Positions 16,901 to 24,255 of a DNA stretch of 49,481 nucleotides are shown here, one piece after another (the stretch's first letter is position 1; every line of letters starts with the position of its first letter). The notes under the pieces are model-generated. The model was not told where the DNA came from, did not search any database, and worked only from the letters and a program-made list of their open reading frames with translations. This DNA comes from a virus. The translations under genes were made by a program, and so were the position numbers. The stretch lies in IMG/VR virus record IMGVR_UViG_3300012202_000002, positions 1 through 49,481 of that record. One strand, 5' to 3'.

Positions 16901-19900
16901 CGATCCGCAACGCCAGATCGGCGTTTTCGACGCCCATCCCGGCAACGTGCTCACTCATAATGACACCGGCAAAGTGCAGCCGGTCGATGTTATCCCAATG
17001 CGGCTGGGCGGAGAATTCGCTGATCATTTCGCCAAGCTCCTCGATGATCCAGCCAGGCTGCAGGGAGTCGACGTCGCAGCGCTGGAGCGCCAGCTGGCTG
17101 GAATGGGAATTGATGTCGACTTGACTAGGCCGACGCCGGAACAAGCAGTCCAGGAAAAGGAAGCTGCAGCTCAACTCGAAGCCCAACGGCAAACCGAGGA
17201 AGCCCAGCTCATCGCCAAGAACCGAGCGCAAGGCGGAAACCTCTCGCCCGAAGAACGGGCCCGGTTGGATGAACTCCAATTCGGATTAACCTACAAACGC
17301 GATGTTGAGAGCGAACTCGGACCCGGCACTGAAGAGGTCCCTAAACAAGTCTTGAAAGTCGCTCAAGCCACCATCGACGCGATGAGCCCAGGCCAGGCCC
17401 TCCGCGAAGCGGCTCGCAAGACGATCAAAAACCCTCTTGATCCGGTCGCGGTGCGAGCTGCAGCAGCTTCCCCGACTCAAGCGGTCTACGAGAAAACCGG
17501 TAAGCGAGTTTGGGAACCGCAGGCCGAAGCGATTTACCGGGAGAACAATAACGATGTCGGCCAGGTCGCACGCGCGTTGATGAGTGACAAGTACGGGAGT
17601 GACACCAGCGCCTACACTTACGCCCAAGTGGTCAATGATCTGCGCGATATGCGTGCCGCTAACGCTGGGTTTCCAGTCTACCAGGCGCAACTCGACGCGC
17701 TCAACTCCCGGCTCAACAAATGGTTCTTCGATAAAGGAACCGAGTGGGGCCAGGAAGGCGCGGCGCGCAACAATGCCTGGTACGGCCATGACGGAGTTCT
17801 TTCGAAGTACCAGAAACAGATCGCCGACGAAAACGAAAAGAAGGTCCGGCGCGATCCCGGTTTCCGCGATGCAGTCGATAAGACTCGTGACCAGCTCCGG
17901 CTAGTTGGCGAGCGAGCCATCGAAGATGCCAAGCCGGTAATCGAGAAAGCCCAGGAAGCGCACGACCGGGCGATGCCATACCGGATTGCTGAGGCTCTGA
18001 CCGATGAAGTTGCGCGCGCCATGAAGCTGGCTGGTGAAGGTGCCAATGTGCCTCCTGATTTCATTCAGAGATTCGAGAATTCCGTCAAGGCGCAGATCCG
18101 CCAGCAGCTACCCAAGATCGATCGCTTGACTCTGCAGAAAATTTCGGAAACTGATCGGGCGCGCCAGGTCATCTATTCTTGGGACACCTACCGTGAAGTT
18201 TATGAGCGGGCCATCGATGAGATGCGTCATGGCATGGATGAAAACTCTTTGAGTTTGTTTTTGCAAAACCTCGATCGCAATCTCGATACGCCGCTGGGCG
18301 AAGGACGGCTCAAAGGAGTCTTGCGCGAAGCCGGGGTGAAGATCGATGACTTGGTGCGTCAGCACCGGGCTAATGTTGGTTCGACCGCGCTCACTCTTGC
18401 GCAGACTTTGAGCGAAGGCTCGCATCTGACTAGCCAGCAATCCTTAGCTTTGCAGCGGGTGATCGAAACCCATATCGCAACGGCGGTCAACCAAAAGACG
18501 CGGAAGGTTTTCGACGACATTATCTCCAGAGCCAACAATGGAAATCCGCTCAAGAGCGGTCGACCCATCACGATGAAACGGCTCGTTGACCTGGTGAACA
18601 TGGGCGCTTTCGACGATCGCCAGGTGACCGAAGCGCTGGCTCCCGTTTTCGGTGCGAAGAGTTTTGATCCGGAAGTTTCTGCGCGAATCAGAGCGCTCGG
18701 TGACCAGCTCGAAGAGATCAAACGTCAAGGCCGAGGATCTGCCGCAATCCTTGCCAATATCCAAGAGATGCAACGGGCGCTGGCTCGCTGGCGATTTGAT
18801 TCGATGGGCCCAGGCAAGCAAGCCGGGGAAATGGCGATGAACATGTACATGGGCAATCTCTTAAGCGGGATTCCCACGCACGTGGTAGCGCTCACGAGCG
18901 ATTTCTTTAATGGCATGGGCAATGTCGCCACCAGGCTGCTTGCGACCAGGCAATTTGAAGCTTTCCCCGAAGTCCTTTACGCCATCGGTAAAGGATTCGC
19001 CCGCGGCGCTGACACTTTCGCTTCCATCATGCGCACCGGCTACGACCCAGCCAGTAACGTCGATCCCAACGATCTGCTCAACGGCGGTAAACGCTACATT
19101 TCGCCGGTCAATAGCCTTGAGACTGATCCCAGCCAGCGGATTTTGAAGAAGTACGGCCTCCAAGTTTTGGGAATGCCGATCGATTGGTACAAATACATCG
19201 GGCGCTCGATCACCGCTGCCCACTCTCTCATGTACGAAGGCTGGTCCGCGCCGATCAAATATCTCTCGGCTTACGATGCGATCCGCAAAGACGGATCTTT
19301 GAGCCAAGGCGAAGCGCTTAAATCCGCTCACGAAGCGATGTGGGGTGATGAAGCGCGCGTCCAGGCGGCAAAACAACAAGCCGCCGCTGAAGGACTCACC
19401 GGCCAGCAGGCGCGGTTGCGTACCCAGGAAATTATCGATTCAACCCTTGACCAGGGAATTCGCGACATCGGCGACTACTACGGCAGACACACGATCTACA
19501 CCCAGAATCCGCAAGGGCTCTTGGGTAGCGTAGGACGGCTCTTGAATCAGCTCGCTCGCGAACACCCGGCAGCGCGGATCGTCGCTCCATTTACGACCGT
19601 TGTCAGTAACCTGCTCAATAACAGTTTAGACTACAGCCCGGTCGGGCTCTTGCGCGGGCGCTCGCTCGAAACCGCTGAGAAATATCTGACCAGCGGCGGC
19701 GAGAAAATGAGCGATGCGCAGCTGAACATGTTGCGCAACGATCTGCTCATCAAAGGCTTCATGGGTACCGCGCTCACCGCTTCATTCTATCTCTTAGCTA
19801 AACAAATGGGTTGGCAGATTTCCGGCGCTGGGCCCTCCGATCCAAGGCTGATTAAACAGATGCGCGCCAACGGCTGGATTCCAAACTCGATCCGATTCGG

Positions 19901-20684
19901 TAACACCTACATTCCTTTCGAGTCGACCCCGCTGGCGGTTCCATTCGGTATGATCGGCGCGTATGAAGATGCGCAGCGCTACGAGAAACAAACCAACGCT
20001 TTCAAGTCGCTCCTCTACACCGCTTCCAACGGCGCGGCTTCAATCGTCGACCGAAGCTATTTGAAGGGCGTGACTCAGCTCCTCGACGCCTTCCATGGCC
20101 GAGCCGATGCCACCGGAGCCGTCAACGCGATGCAAAACGAGATTGCTTCGATGAAGAATTTTATCCCCGTTGTCGGCTCCAATTTCGCGACTCAGTTCTA
20201 CCGCCAGTTTGTTGATAACAAGATGTACCAACCTAACTCGGACGCGGACGGGCCACAGGCAGCCATGCAGACGCTTCTGCGCGACGTGCCTTTTACCTCT
20301 GGCGCGTTTGGCGCTCAGCCCAGGCTCAATATCTTAGGCGAACCAGTCCGCACCAGCCCGCTCACGCACCGCTTCTGGTCGACCGGCACTGACGACAGGG
20401 TCTGGAATTGGCTCACTGAACAGGATGTGCCAATCGGTAAACCATCCAAGCAAACCAAGCTCTTGGGCGATCCAATGACTGACGCCCAGTTCTATGATTA
20501 CAGCGCTTTCCGGGGCCAGACCGTCAAACAGTCGATCTACGATCAGATGGATAATTTGACCAAGCTCGATCCCGATGAGCGCAAGAAAGCGATCCAGAAA
20601 ATCGAGAACCGCGCGGATGCGTTGGCCAAGCAGCAGCTGATCAAGGGCGAGAAGCCCGATCTGAATTTGCAGCCCGGTCGCTAG
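13911..20684 (+). CDS. Giant polyvalent ejected protein with zincin and kinase domains
   Basis: 2257 residues. The N-terminus is Pro/Ala-rich. A zincin-type motif AVHEIAGHNGIRR sits at about 624-636 (HExxGH, H626/E627/H631), as in polyvalent phage proteins. Residues about 825-1035 match the polyvalent-protein kinase domain: RYLIKT (K880), FDAHPGNVL (D1007, N1012) and PVDVIP (D1026) as catalytic and metal-binding positions. Long coiled coils cover about 1090-1600. The C-terminal part has hydrophobic segments (GFMGTALTASFYLLAK near 1950) and the FRFGN/YIPFEST-type region common to large polyvalent proteins. It probably enters the host with the DNA. The ATG at 13911 is preferred over a TTG 24 bases upstream. 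Confidence 0.85.
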   Translation: MAAPSQPAELPTPTELPPELGAQPTAPESVLAPYAGELLKQTRATAPANADIPALSDAAGALLEKQKQSGAWAAAPYAGIYAAGKTLSSWATEPLLNSADVLDPSYKYMSSTPERLQELKSAAQSEYAAINDKDFQHHKYNDEARMSALRGDMSAIDRAMQRKVEPNAPNTFQENIAGTLRAEVDPNQQPRTSLLGETVAPDKPWTPPSPLYADTWQSKIASGLGGMLPYVATGMLGETMGAAAELGGFTAQSAAGMREQAKTAGLPEEQQQKAAQMGALEGPINMATFRAMNMMPWLKGEGSRTVGEFLQNTAKRAATFEVGSEAQRIADNVVVQASGIDPKRKWSEGLGQDLVTNAVTGVLFSGIAEGPSFALKAMGKARGQVYQGAPGAQPEGTIPGERTATGEPVTPGAAIPTQEEAAKQRAEAQQTAFAAFEPGAPEAPPGSPESPLARRAVEPVVPATAAEEAPPTRAQISDHLDQVEEELGPRGRALLADQRTLPRRYDELLAANGQNRNNFKVIYDTDTGDIIVNPNNITSRAELNDALVRTVLPESLRDKATIIPVDSFHDHAADPAIADMLAEDPNSDQTKWAVANPATGQVYINAGKAAQDPANGVREAFKSAVHEIAGHNGIRRLFTDPEFLRDEFVRIYNGMEQGGMGQQIASMFGHTMESLAREYAFGTERPDGSWAMDNWAKAQMGDELLARYAERFSVAELDRAPNVIQKMVGMVRDGLLTHMGLKFNDTEAFDLIRKSWKAADPERIPSSVTALQARRISRSYVDPRDESQRAVERSTREFFDVARRVSESGRPVEPEHGNGTSVQQILDSSDRLGAHARSTGRIYDDGTLGARTSRSRPVGDNAEHVLYDPIEPGRNRYLIKTNQPGGWYGPYGLSAAKVGSGLNAETAPAFHPENVRAGRYDQNAATAEQYATRLGLSNQLFNTGYQLEGFKHEPVNDIWSYVVSQPRFDNHRLATYEEIARYMSERGFEPLDDRTYYDPQRQIGVFDAHPGNVLTHNDTGKVQPVDVIPMRLGGEFADHFAKLLDDPARLQGVDVAALERQLAGMGIDVDLTRPTPEQAVQEKEAAAQLEAQRQTEEAQLIAKNRAQGGNLSPEERARLDELQFGLTYKRDVESELGPGTEEVPKQVLKVAQATIDAMSPGQALREAARKTIKNPLDPVAVRAAAASPTQAVYEKTGKRVWEPQAEAIYRENNNDVGQVARALMSDKYGSDTSAYTYAQVVNDLRDMRAANAGFPVYQAQLDALNSRLNKWFFDKGTEWGQEGAARNNAWYGHDGVLSKYQKQIADENEKKVRRDPGFRDAVDKTRDQLRLVGERAIEDAKPVIEKAQEAHDRAMPYRIAEALTDEVARAMKLAGEGANVPPDFIQRFENSVKAQIRQQLPKIDRLTLQKISETDRARQVIYSWDTYREVYERAIDEMRHGMDENSLSLFLQNLDRNLDTPLGEGRLKGVLREAGVKIDDLVRQHRANVGSTALTLAQTLSEGSHLTSQQSLALQRVIETHIATAVNQKTRKVFDDIISRANNGNPLKSGRPITMKRLVDLVNMGAFDDRQVTEALAPVFGAKSFDPEVSARIRALGDQLEEIKRQGRGSAAILANIQEMQRALARWRFDSMGPGKQAGEMAMNMYMGNLLSGIPTHVVALTSDFFNGMGNVATRLLATRQFEAFPEVLYAIGKGFARGADTFASIMRTGYDPASNVDPNDLLNGGKRYISPVNSLETDPSQRILKKYGLQVLGMPIDWYKYIGRSITAAHSLMYEGWSAPIKYLSAYDAIRKDGSLSQGEALKSAHEAMWGDEARVQAAKQQAAAEGLTGQQARLRTQEIIDSTLDQGIRDIGDYYGRHTIYTQNPQGLLGSVGRLLNQLAREHPAARIVAPFTTVVSNLLNNSLDYSPVGLLRGRSLETAEKYLTSGGEKMSDAQLNMLRNDLLIKGFMGTALTASFYLLAKQMGWQISGAGPSDPRLIKQMRANGWIPNSIRFGNTYIPFESTPLAVPFGMIGAYEDAQRYEKQTNAFKSLLYTASNGAASIVDRSYLKGVTQLLDAFHGRADATGAVNAMQNEIASMKNFIPVVGSNFATQFYRQFVDNKMYQPNSDADGPQAAMQTLLRDVPFTSGAFGAQPRLNILGEPVRTSPLTHRFWSTGTDDRVWNWLTEQDVPIGKPSKQTKLLGDPMTDAQFYDYSAFRGQTVKQSIYDQMDNLTKLDPDERKKAIQKIENRADALAKQQLIKGEKPDLNLQPGR

Positions 20685-20964
20685 CTTCTTTCCAGGCTTG
20701 GTCGGTTGGTTCTTTCAGAAACCCGAGCCGATAAAAAATTGTGAGCTGGTAGTCGCGCGCCCCACGGCACAGATGCGTCTGCGGCTTGCCTGAGAGGCTT
20801 GGATGATGGCAAATCTGGCTCGCGCGTGTGATGCAACGCTCGATCACGCTGGATGCCAAGCGCTCGTCGACATAGCGCCCACGCTCATCGGTCCGCAATA
20901 CGCAAGACGCGCATTGCTTTGGCATCACCGGCCAGTCGCGGGTGTCTTTCTTCCTTCGGCGCAT
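20641..20964 (-). CDS. Small Cys-containing phage protein (CASC...CHHP type)
   Basis: 107 residues from ATG 20964 (or 94 from ATG 20925). KQCASCVLRTDERGRYVDERLASSVIERCITRASQICHHP and THLCRGARDYQLTIFYRLGFL form a pattern I have seen in unannotated phage proteins. The Cys/His set suggests a small metal site. It is the last gene of the leftward operon and lies just behind a U-rich hairpin terminator, so it would need read-through. Its 3' end overlaps the convergent polyvalent gene by 44 bases. No Shine-Dalgarno sequence is seen at either start. Confidence 0.65.
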   Translation of the reverse strand: MRRRKKDTRDWPVMPKQCASCVLRTDERGRYVDERLASSVIERCITRASQICHHPSLSGKPQTHLCRGARDYQLTIFYRLGFLKEPTDQAWKEASDRAANSDRASRP

Positions 20965-21000
20965 AAAAAAAAGACCCGGAGCAAGTTTCCCCACTCCGGG
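20965..21000 (-). terminator. Rho-independent terminator of the leftward operon
   Basis: On the minus strand CCCGGAG (from 21000) pairs with CTCCGGG (to 20975), with a 12-base loop, and after two bases runs into eight U residues (20972-20965). It follows the leftward gene at 21085-21327 and stands immediately before the ATG at 20964, so it may attenuate that last gene. Confidence 0.75.
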
Positions 21001-21002
21001 CC

Positions 21003-21027
21003 AACCAACAGCGTCACTGAACCAACA
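21003..21027 (+). promoter_or_regulatory. AACCAACAG ... GAACCAACA leader motif on the plus strand
   Basis: AACCAACAG (21003-21011), eight bases, then GAACCAACA directly before ATG at 21028. This is the same motif as in front of five leftward genes, but facing right. The frame it would open is antisense to the leftward gene at 21085 and looks like a shadow, so the function of this copy is unclear. An AAATCCTATTAA half-dyad follows at 21039-21050. Confidence 0.4.
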
Positions 21028-21084
21028 ATGACGTGTCGAAATCCTATTAACATAGGGTTAATGTCGGGTCAATCTCGGAGAACC

Positions 21085-21327
21085 TCATTCGCCTCCGTTT
21101 TGCTGGCCATTGACGGAAACTGGTGGCTGCTCAACCAACACACTTCGAACATCACGAAACGCGATGAAGGAAGCCGCTCCCCCTTCAAATACGATCAGAT
21201 GTCCCGTATCAGGCGGAAAATAAATCCAATCTGGACGGGTCACCCTAATCAGGGTCCCACCGCTGGTTTCAATCAGAAATGGCCGAAATGGCCGATAAGC
21301 TGCCTGTTTGTGAATCTGCTCAATCAT
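21085..21327 (-). CDS. Small conserved protein (PFRPFxIxTSGG type), unknown
   Basis: 80 residues from ATG 21327: MIEQIHKQAAYRPFRPFLIETSGGTLIRVTRPDWIYFPP then HLIVFEGG. This resembles a short beta-rich protein type found in many soil bacteria and phages, with no known activity. A longer frame from 21369 would overlap the previous gene and the perfect palindrome at 21340-21354, so 21327 is preferred. Confidence 0.72.
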   Translation of the reverse strand: MIEQIHKQAAYRPFRPFLIETSGGTLIRVTRPDWIYFPPDTGHLIVFEGGAASFIAFRDVRSVLVEQPPVSVNGQQNGGE

Positions 21328-21339
21328 TCTCGTCTTTCT

Positions 21340-21354
21340 AAACCTAATAGGTTT
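21340..21354. promoter_or_regulatory. Perfect 15-bp palindrome of the operator family
   Basis: AAACCTAATAGGTTT is a perfect inverted repeat around one central base. It is the most symmetric copy of the AAAYCCTA family. It ends at the stop codon of the upstream leftward gene and lies 13 bases before the next start at 21327. It may be a protein-binding operator or an mRNA hairpin. Confidence 0.55.
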
Positions 21355-21803
21355 TATTGCCCCCGGCAATACCGAACCAGTCCGGGCAGCTCTAACTCCA
21401 GGCTCCGAGTAATCTGTTCAATGTAATCACCGGGATCGAGCCGGATCTGGTAAGGCTCAAAACTGATCGCCATCAGCTTGGCAAAGCTCGGAACGTCAAT
21501 CACCTCCGGGACACTCACGCTTTCGCCGCTAGAGTTGGTGGCCAGGACCAGCCCATAGCCGCACAACAGGCCATTGCGGATCTTGAATCGCGGCCAGACG
21601 GGCTCTCGCAACAGCCCGTTATCATCTACCCAGATGTCCAGGTCCAGCTTGCAACCAGCGTAGGGCGCACCTAACCGGCACACGGTAAAGCAATCGCACA
21701 TCAGCACTTGATGCCATACGTGGATTTCGTTCACGATTTCAATCGCGTGGACCTGCGCCTTGAACGGATCGATGAAAAAGCCTCGCAAGAATTTCGTTTT
21801 CAT
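21354..21803 (-). CDS. Phage early protein, DUF3846-like, unknown role
   Basis: 149 residues from ATG 21803, two bases after the preceding leftward stop (a start at 21824 is also possible). FIDPFKAQVHAIEIVNE, CDCFTVCRLG, LDIWVDDNGLLREPVWPRFKI and GLLCGYGLVLATNSSGE follow the order seen in DUF3846-type phage proteins (early, small, antirepressor- or defence-neighbouring). The match is by pattern only. GAAGGG ten bases upstream may serve as ribosome site. Confidence 0.7.
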   Translation of the reverse strand: MKTKFLRGFFIDPFKAQVHAIEIVNEIHVWHQVLMCDCFTVCRLGAPYAGCKLDLDIWVDDNGLLREPVWPRFKIRNGLLCGYGLVLATNSSGESVSVPEVIDVPSFAKLMAISFEPYQIRLDPGDYIEQITRSLELELPGLVRYCRGQ

Positions 21804-21804
21804 T

Positions 21805-22014
21805 TCAATCGAGCCCTTCGCCATCACCTAGATGTAGTATGGCTACTTGACGCCCTTTCTCGTCCAGCTTGGCCAGATAAGCGCGAATCTGCGGTTTACG
21901 CGAGTTTCTGCCTGCCTGATACGCTTGTGGGTAGCCTTCCTCGCGACCCTGTTTCTGGCCTACTGCCAGTCCGGCTAGGAAGCCGATAATTGCGCCTACT
22001 AATAATCCTATCAT
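21805..22014 (-). CDS. Small membrane protein of the early operon
   Basis: 69 residues: an N-terminal glycine-rich membrane helix (MIGLLVGAIIGFLAGLAVG) and a charged cytoplasmic tail. It is preceded by the AACCAACAAC ... AGAACCA leader, without Shine-Dalgarno. It could be a superinfection-exclusion or other membrane-acting early protein. No family is recognised. Confidence 0.7.
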   Translation of the reverse strand: MIGLLVGAIIGFLAGLAVGQKQGREEGYPQAYQAGRNSRKPQIRAYLAKLDEKGRQVAILHLGDGEGLD

Positions 22015-22034
22015 TGGTTCTTTCGTTGTTGGTT
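22015..22034 (-). promoter_or_regulatory. Leader motif before the small membrane gene
   Basis: On the minus strand AACCAACAAC (22034-22025) is followed by GAAAGAACCA and then ATG. It matches the leaders at 22494, 22839, 23742 and 24094. No Shine-Dalgarno sequence is present between motif and start. Confidence 0.6.
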
Positions 22035-22086
22035 CGCTGGTTAGTTCCAGCAGTCTGGCGACCGTCTAGCCCGATCGCCAGCATAG

Positions 22087-22260
22087 CTAAAACTTCCGTC
22101 CGTGACCTCGTGGTTGCTTGGTCAAGGTCGCGTTATGCGCCTTGGCCATCCGCATCGTTAGCCCTCGGGAGTGATGCTCCGTGTGATTATGCACCTTGGC
22201 CACGTGCACCGTTCCGAACGCTATGGTGCCAGCGCCGAGCAAGTGGATTATTCCTCTCAT
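22087..22260 (-). CDS. 57-residue His/Lys-rich small protein
   Basis: The ATG at 22260 overlaps the stop of the upstream leftward gene as ATGA, so it would be translationally coupled. The translation begins with a hydrophobic stretch (GIIHLLGAGTIAFGTVHV) and continues His/Arg/Lys-rich (HNHTEHHSRG, TKQPRGHGRKF). It is a plausible small membrane-associated or nucleic-acid-binding peptide. It fills an otherwise empty gap in the operon. Confidence 0.5.
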   Translation of the reverse strand: MRGIIHLLGAGTIAFGTVHVAKVHNHTEHHSRGLTMRMAKAHNATLTKQPRGHGRKF

Positions 22261-22493
22261 CCGCGCCTTTCTGCTAACTGCACTTGGTAGCTGTCCAGTT
22301 CGCCTGTCACCCGTTCAAATGCCGCTACCGCTTCCTCGATTCGCCCGACCGTCACGACCTCGCCTTCACCCCAGGCCAGCCAGTAGCCTCTGGAGCGCTC
22401 AAGCTTATGCAATCGACCGTAGTGAGCAGCGCCCTTCACGATCACATAGTCGTGGACTAGGAGCGTCACATCGACCATTCCGAATACGTTCAT
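22257..22493 (-). CDS. Small early protein, unknown
   Basis: 78 residues from ATG 22493: MNVFGMVDVTLLVHDYVIVKGAAHYGRLHKLERSRGYWLAWGEGEVV, then a helix. It reads as a small beta barrel plus C-terminal helix. The ATG at 22493 is chosen over 22553 because it directly follows the shared leader. No family is recognised. Confidence 0.72.
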   Translation of the reverse strand: MNVFGMVDVTLLVHDYVIVKGAAHYGRLHKLERSRGYWLAWGEGEVVTVGRIEEAVAAFERVTGELDSYQVQLAERRG

Positions 22494-22522
22494 CTGTTTG
22501 GTTCTTTCTTTACTGTTGGTTT
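22494..22522 (-). promoter_or_regulatory. Leader motif before gene at 22493
   Basis: On the minus strand AACCAACAG begins at 22521, followed by TAAAGAAAGAACCAAACAG and ATG. Motif and order match the other leftward leaders. Confidence 0.6.
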
Positions 22523-22577
22523 TTGCAAGAGTCGCACAGTTTCTGATAACCATGCGACTCTTGGATTTTGGACGGCC

Positions 22578-22838
22578 TTAAGCCGCTACTAATTCAGGCG
22601 TTTCCACCTTGGCTCGCTTGCCTCGCTTGCTCGTTATCGGAGCACTCGGCTCGGCGAAGATTGGTTTGGTCGCTTGCAATATCCAGGCGATCTCCGCATG
22701 CAATTGGCGCTTGGTCGCCTTCCCGATCCAGCCGGAATTGTCCGTGCCTAGGATCTTATGATTCAGCTCGTTCACACGGTCCCGCAGCGTACCCAACTCG
22801 CAGGGATCATAGAGGTTTCCGATTTCGCTTCTCGTCAT
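22578..22838 (-). CDS. Small helical early protein, unknown
   Basis: 86 residues from ATG 22838. The first part is helical (ELGTLRDRVNELNHKILGT), then GKATKRQLHAEIAWILQATKPIF and a basic tail (SKRGKRAKVET). It could bind nucleic acid. The ATG at 22838 directly follows the shared leader, so the longer frame from 22877 is not used. No family is recognised. Confidence 0.7.
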   Translation of the reverse strand: MTRSEIGNLYDPCELGTLRDRVNELNHKILGTDNSGWIGKATKRQLHAEIAWILQATKPIFAEPSAPITSKRGKRAKVETPELVAA

Positions 22839-22867
22839 AGTTTTTTTCAGTTTCTTTTCTGTTGGTT
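22839..22867 (-). promoter_or_regulatory. Leader motif before gene at 22838
   Basis: On the minus strand AACCAACAG begins at 22867, followed by AAAAGAAACTGAAAAAAACT and ATG. The second AACC element is replaced by AAACTGAAAAA, the most divergent leftward early copy. Confidence 0.55.
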
Positions 22868-22922
22868 GCAGCTTCACTGCTGCCTACTGGCCATCCGTAG
22901 ACGGCCAGTGTGGCAACTGTCC

Positions 22923-23741
22923 TTATCTGCCCAGGATAAAGTTGATCGCCTTGTCAGCTTGGCTCGCCGCCGTCACTAGCACGGTCGGGTCCTCCTTCAG
23001 CCTGCCTAGCCAGTTCTGCAGATAGGCCACGCTGTTGCGTTCGACCTGCTCATAGGTCCCACACATGTGGTCCAGACCACACGCTCCGATCTCCGCCACC
23101 AGTTCTTCCTTCCGATAAAAATCGTCACCATGGCTCTTGCCGAAGGTCCGATTTAACCGGCTCTGGCTTCCCGTCGAATGGACCAGCTCATGGAATAGGA
23201 CGTTGTAGTAAGCCGCCGAACTCACAAAGCTGCCACGCTTGGGCATCTCGATTTTATCCACTGCTGGCATATAGTGAGCATGCTGGAACCCATGTTTCAC
23301 TTGCGGGCCTCTGTCGCTGTAACCTTTGACGATTCGCTCAGCGGACAGGATCTCTGGATTGATCGGTTCAGCACTCGGCAGTCCGTCGCAATCACTCGCA
23401 TTAATTACCGTGTAGTAGCGCATCAAGTAACCCATGCGCTCTTCCTTGGTTCCATCGGCCAGTTTCTTCTCGTAGGGCTCACGCTTCACAAAGAGAATTG
23501 GCCATCGTTCCGCATCCGTCTTGATCTCTGCGCCAAGCTCCTTGGCTTGGTTGTAGGTGAGGAACCGCTTGTCCTCATATCCGCTATAGGCCAGCATCAT
23601 TGCATTGATGCCAGTGTATTCGCGGCCCTTGATATTACGCGCCGCTTGGGATGCCACTCGCCACGGCTTCTGCCAGGGCAACACTTGGCTAGTCTCGATT
23701 AACTCGATGAGTCGGTTAGTTACAATTTCGATTGGTTTCAT
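22923..23741 (-). CDS. ardC: ArdC-type anti-restriction protein
   Basis: 272 residues. The N-terminal domain (about 1-115: ITNRLIELIE-type helix, LPWQKPW, GREYTGINAMML, FLTYNQAKELGAEIK) matches the ssDNA-binding domain of ArdC. The C-terminal domain is a zincin with LFHELVHSTG (H184, E185, H188) and a downstream EELVAEIGA that would supply the third zinc ligand. ArdC proteins coat incoming single-stranded DNA and protect it from restriction. An early gene beside other small early genes fits protection of newly entered or replicating DNA. The start follows a clear copy of the shared leader. Confidence 0.92.
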   Translation of the reverse strand: MKPIEIVTNRLIELIETSQVLPWQKPWRVASQAARNIKGREYTGINAMMLAYSGYEDKRFLTYNQAKELGAEIKTDAERWPILFVKREPYEKKLADGTKEERMGYLMRYYTVINASDCDGLPSAEPINPEILSAERIVKGYSDRGPQVKHGFQHAHYMPAVDKIEMPKRGSFVSSAAYYNVLFHELVHSTGSQSRLNRTFGKSHGDDFYRKEELVAEIGACGLDHMCGTYEQVERNSVAYLQNWLGRLKEDPTVLVTAASQADKAINFILGR

Positions 23742-23763
23742 TTTGTTGGTTCTGCTGTTGGTT
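23742..23763 (-). promoter_or_regulatory. Leader motif before ardC
   Basis: On the minus strand AACCAACAG begins at 23763, followed by CAGAACCAACAAA and ATG. This is the most compact copy and shows both AACCAAC elements. Confidence 0.62.
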
Positions 23764-23764
23764 G

Positions 23765-23992
23765 TTAGTCGTTGTAGCCAAACGCAAACCTAGTCACGAT
23801 CGGCTGGTACCCGGTTATGTGTGAGCGTCCAGTCTCAAACTCGGCTAACACCACTCGTTGCCGATCGGCCCTTGGAAGTGCCAAATAGTCAGCCGGAGAC
23901 AGCTCTATGATTCGCGTGCTCCAGTGTCCACCTATCCGAACGCTCATGCTCCCGTCCTCATGCATCACAAGCTTGTTTGGTGAGTAGCGCAT
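23765..23992 (-). CDS. Small early protein, unknown
   Basis: 75 residues: MRYSPNKLVMHEDGSMSVRIGGHWSTRIIELSPADYLALPRADR. Unlike its neighbours it has a Shine-Dalgarno sequence (GAGGAGGG about nine bases upstream, inside the previous small gene). It is two bases from that gene's stop, so coupled translation is likely. No family is recognised. Confidence 0.7.
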   Translation of the reverse strand: MRYSPNKLVMHEDGSMSVRIGGHWSTRIIELSPADYLALPRADRQRVVLAEFETGRSHITGYQPIVTRFAFGYND

Positions 23993-23994
23993 TC

Positions 23995-24093
23995 CTATTT
24001 GCCCTCCTCGCTACCCAGAACTTCGTTCCACGTGAGCGTAATGAGTGAATCGCTCACCTCGTCGTAGACTATCGCCTTGATCTGTTGGTTCAT
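23995..24093 (-). CDS. 32-residue first gene of the leftward operon
   Basis: The ATG at 24093 directly follows a clear copy of the shared leader. The frame reads MNQQIKAIVYDEVSDSLITL then TWNEVLGSEEGK. It is acidic and short, with its 3' end carrying the ribosome site of the next gene. It may be a leader peptide or a real mini-protein. Motif, spacing and coupling support it. Confidence 0.55.
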   Translation of the reverse strand: MNQQIKAIVYDEVSDSLITLTWNEVLGSEEGK

Positions 24094-24116
24094 TTTGGTT
24101 CGCTTACTGTTGGTTT
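24094..24116 (-). promoter_or_regulatory. Leader motif at the operon head
   Basis: On the minus strand AAACCAACAG (24116-24107) is followed by TAAGCGAACCAAA and ATG. It matches the other leftward leaders in order and spacing. Confidence 0.6.
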
Positions 24117-24164
24117 GCTGGAATTTTTGTCCAGTGAGCCAATGTTCCACACTTCAACCAAAAC

Positions 24165-24189
24165 TGTCAAATCCTAACAGGTTCTGACA
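24165..24189. promoter_or_regulatory. Dyad operator in the divergent control region
   Basis: TGTCA (24165-24169) and TGACA (24185-24189) flank AATCCTAACAGGTTC, which itself holds CCT AAC AGG. On the minus strand TTGACA (24170-24165) could be a -35 for the leftward operon. It combines both half-site types of the genome-wide dyad family. Confidence 0.5.
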
Positions 24190-24225
24190 ACGACTTACAT
24201 AGTAAAATTGCCGAATTTAGTTCGC

Positions 24226-24255
24226 TTGACTGGCTCAACTCACGCTCGCCATAAT
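24226..24255 (+). promoter_or_regulatory. Sigma70-like promoter for the HTH gene at 24363
   Basis: TTGACT (24226-24231), an 18-base spacer and CATAAT (24250-24255) give a good rightward sigma70-like promoter about 110 bases before the start at 24363. Confidence 0.5.

Noticed and set aside
21028-21426. Rightward frame opened by the plus-strand leader copy
   Set aside because: It lies antisense to two well-supported leftward genes and shows no coding pattern of its own.
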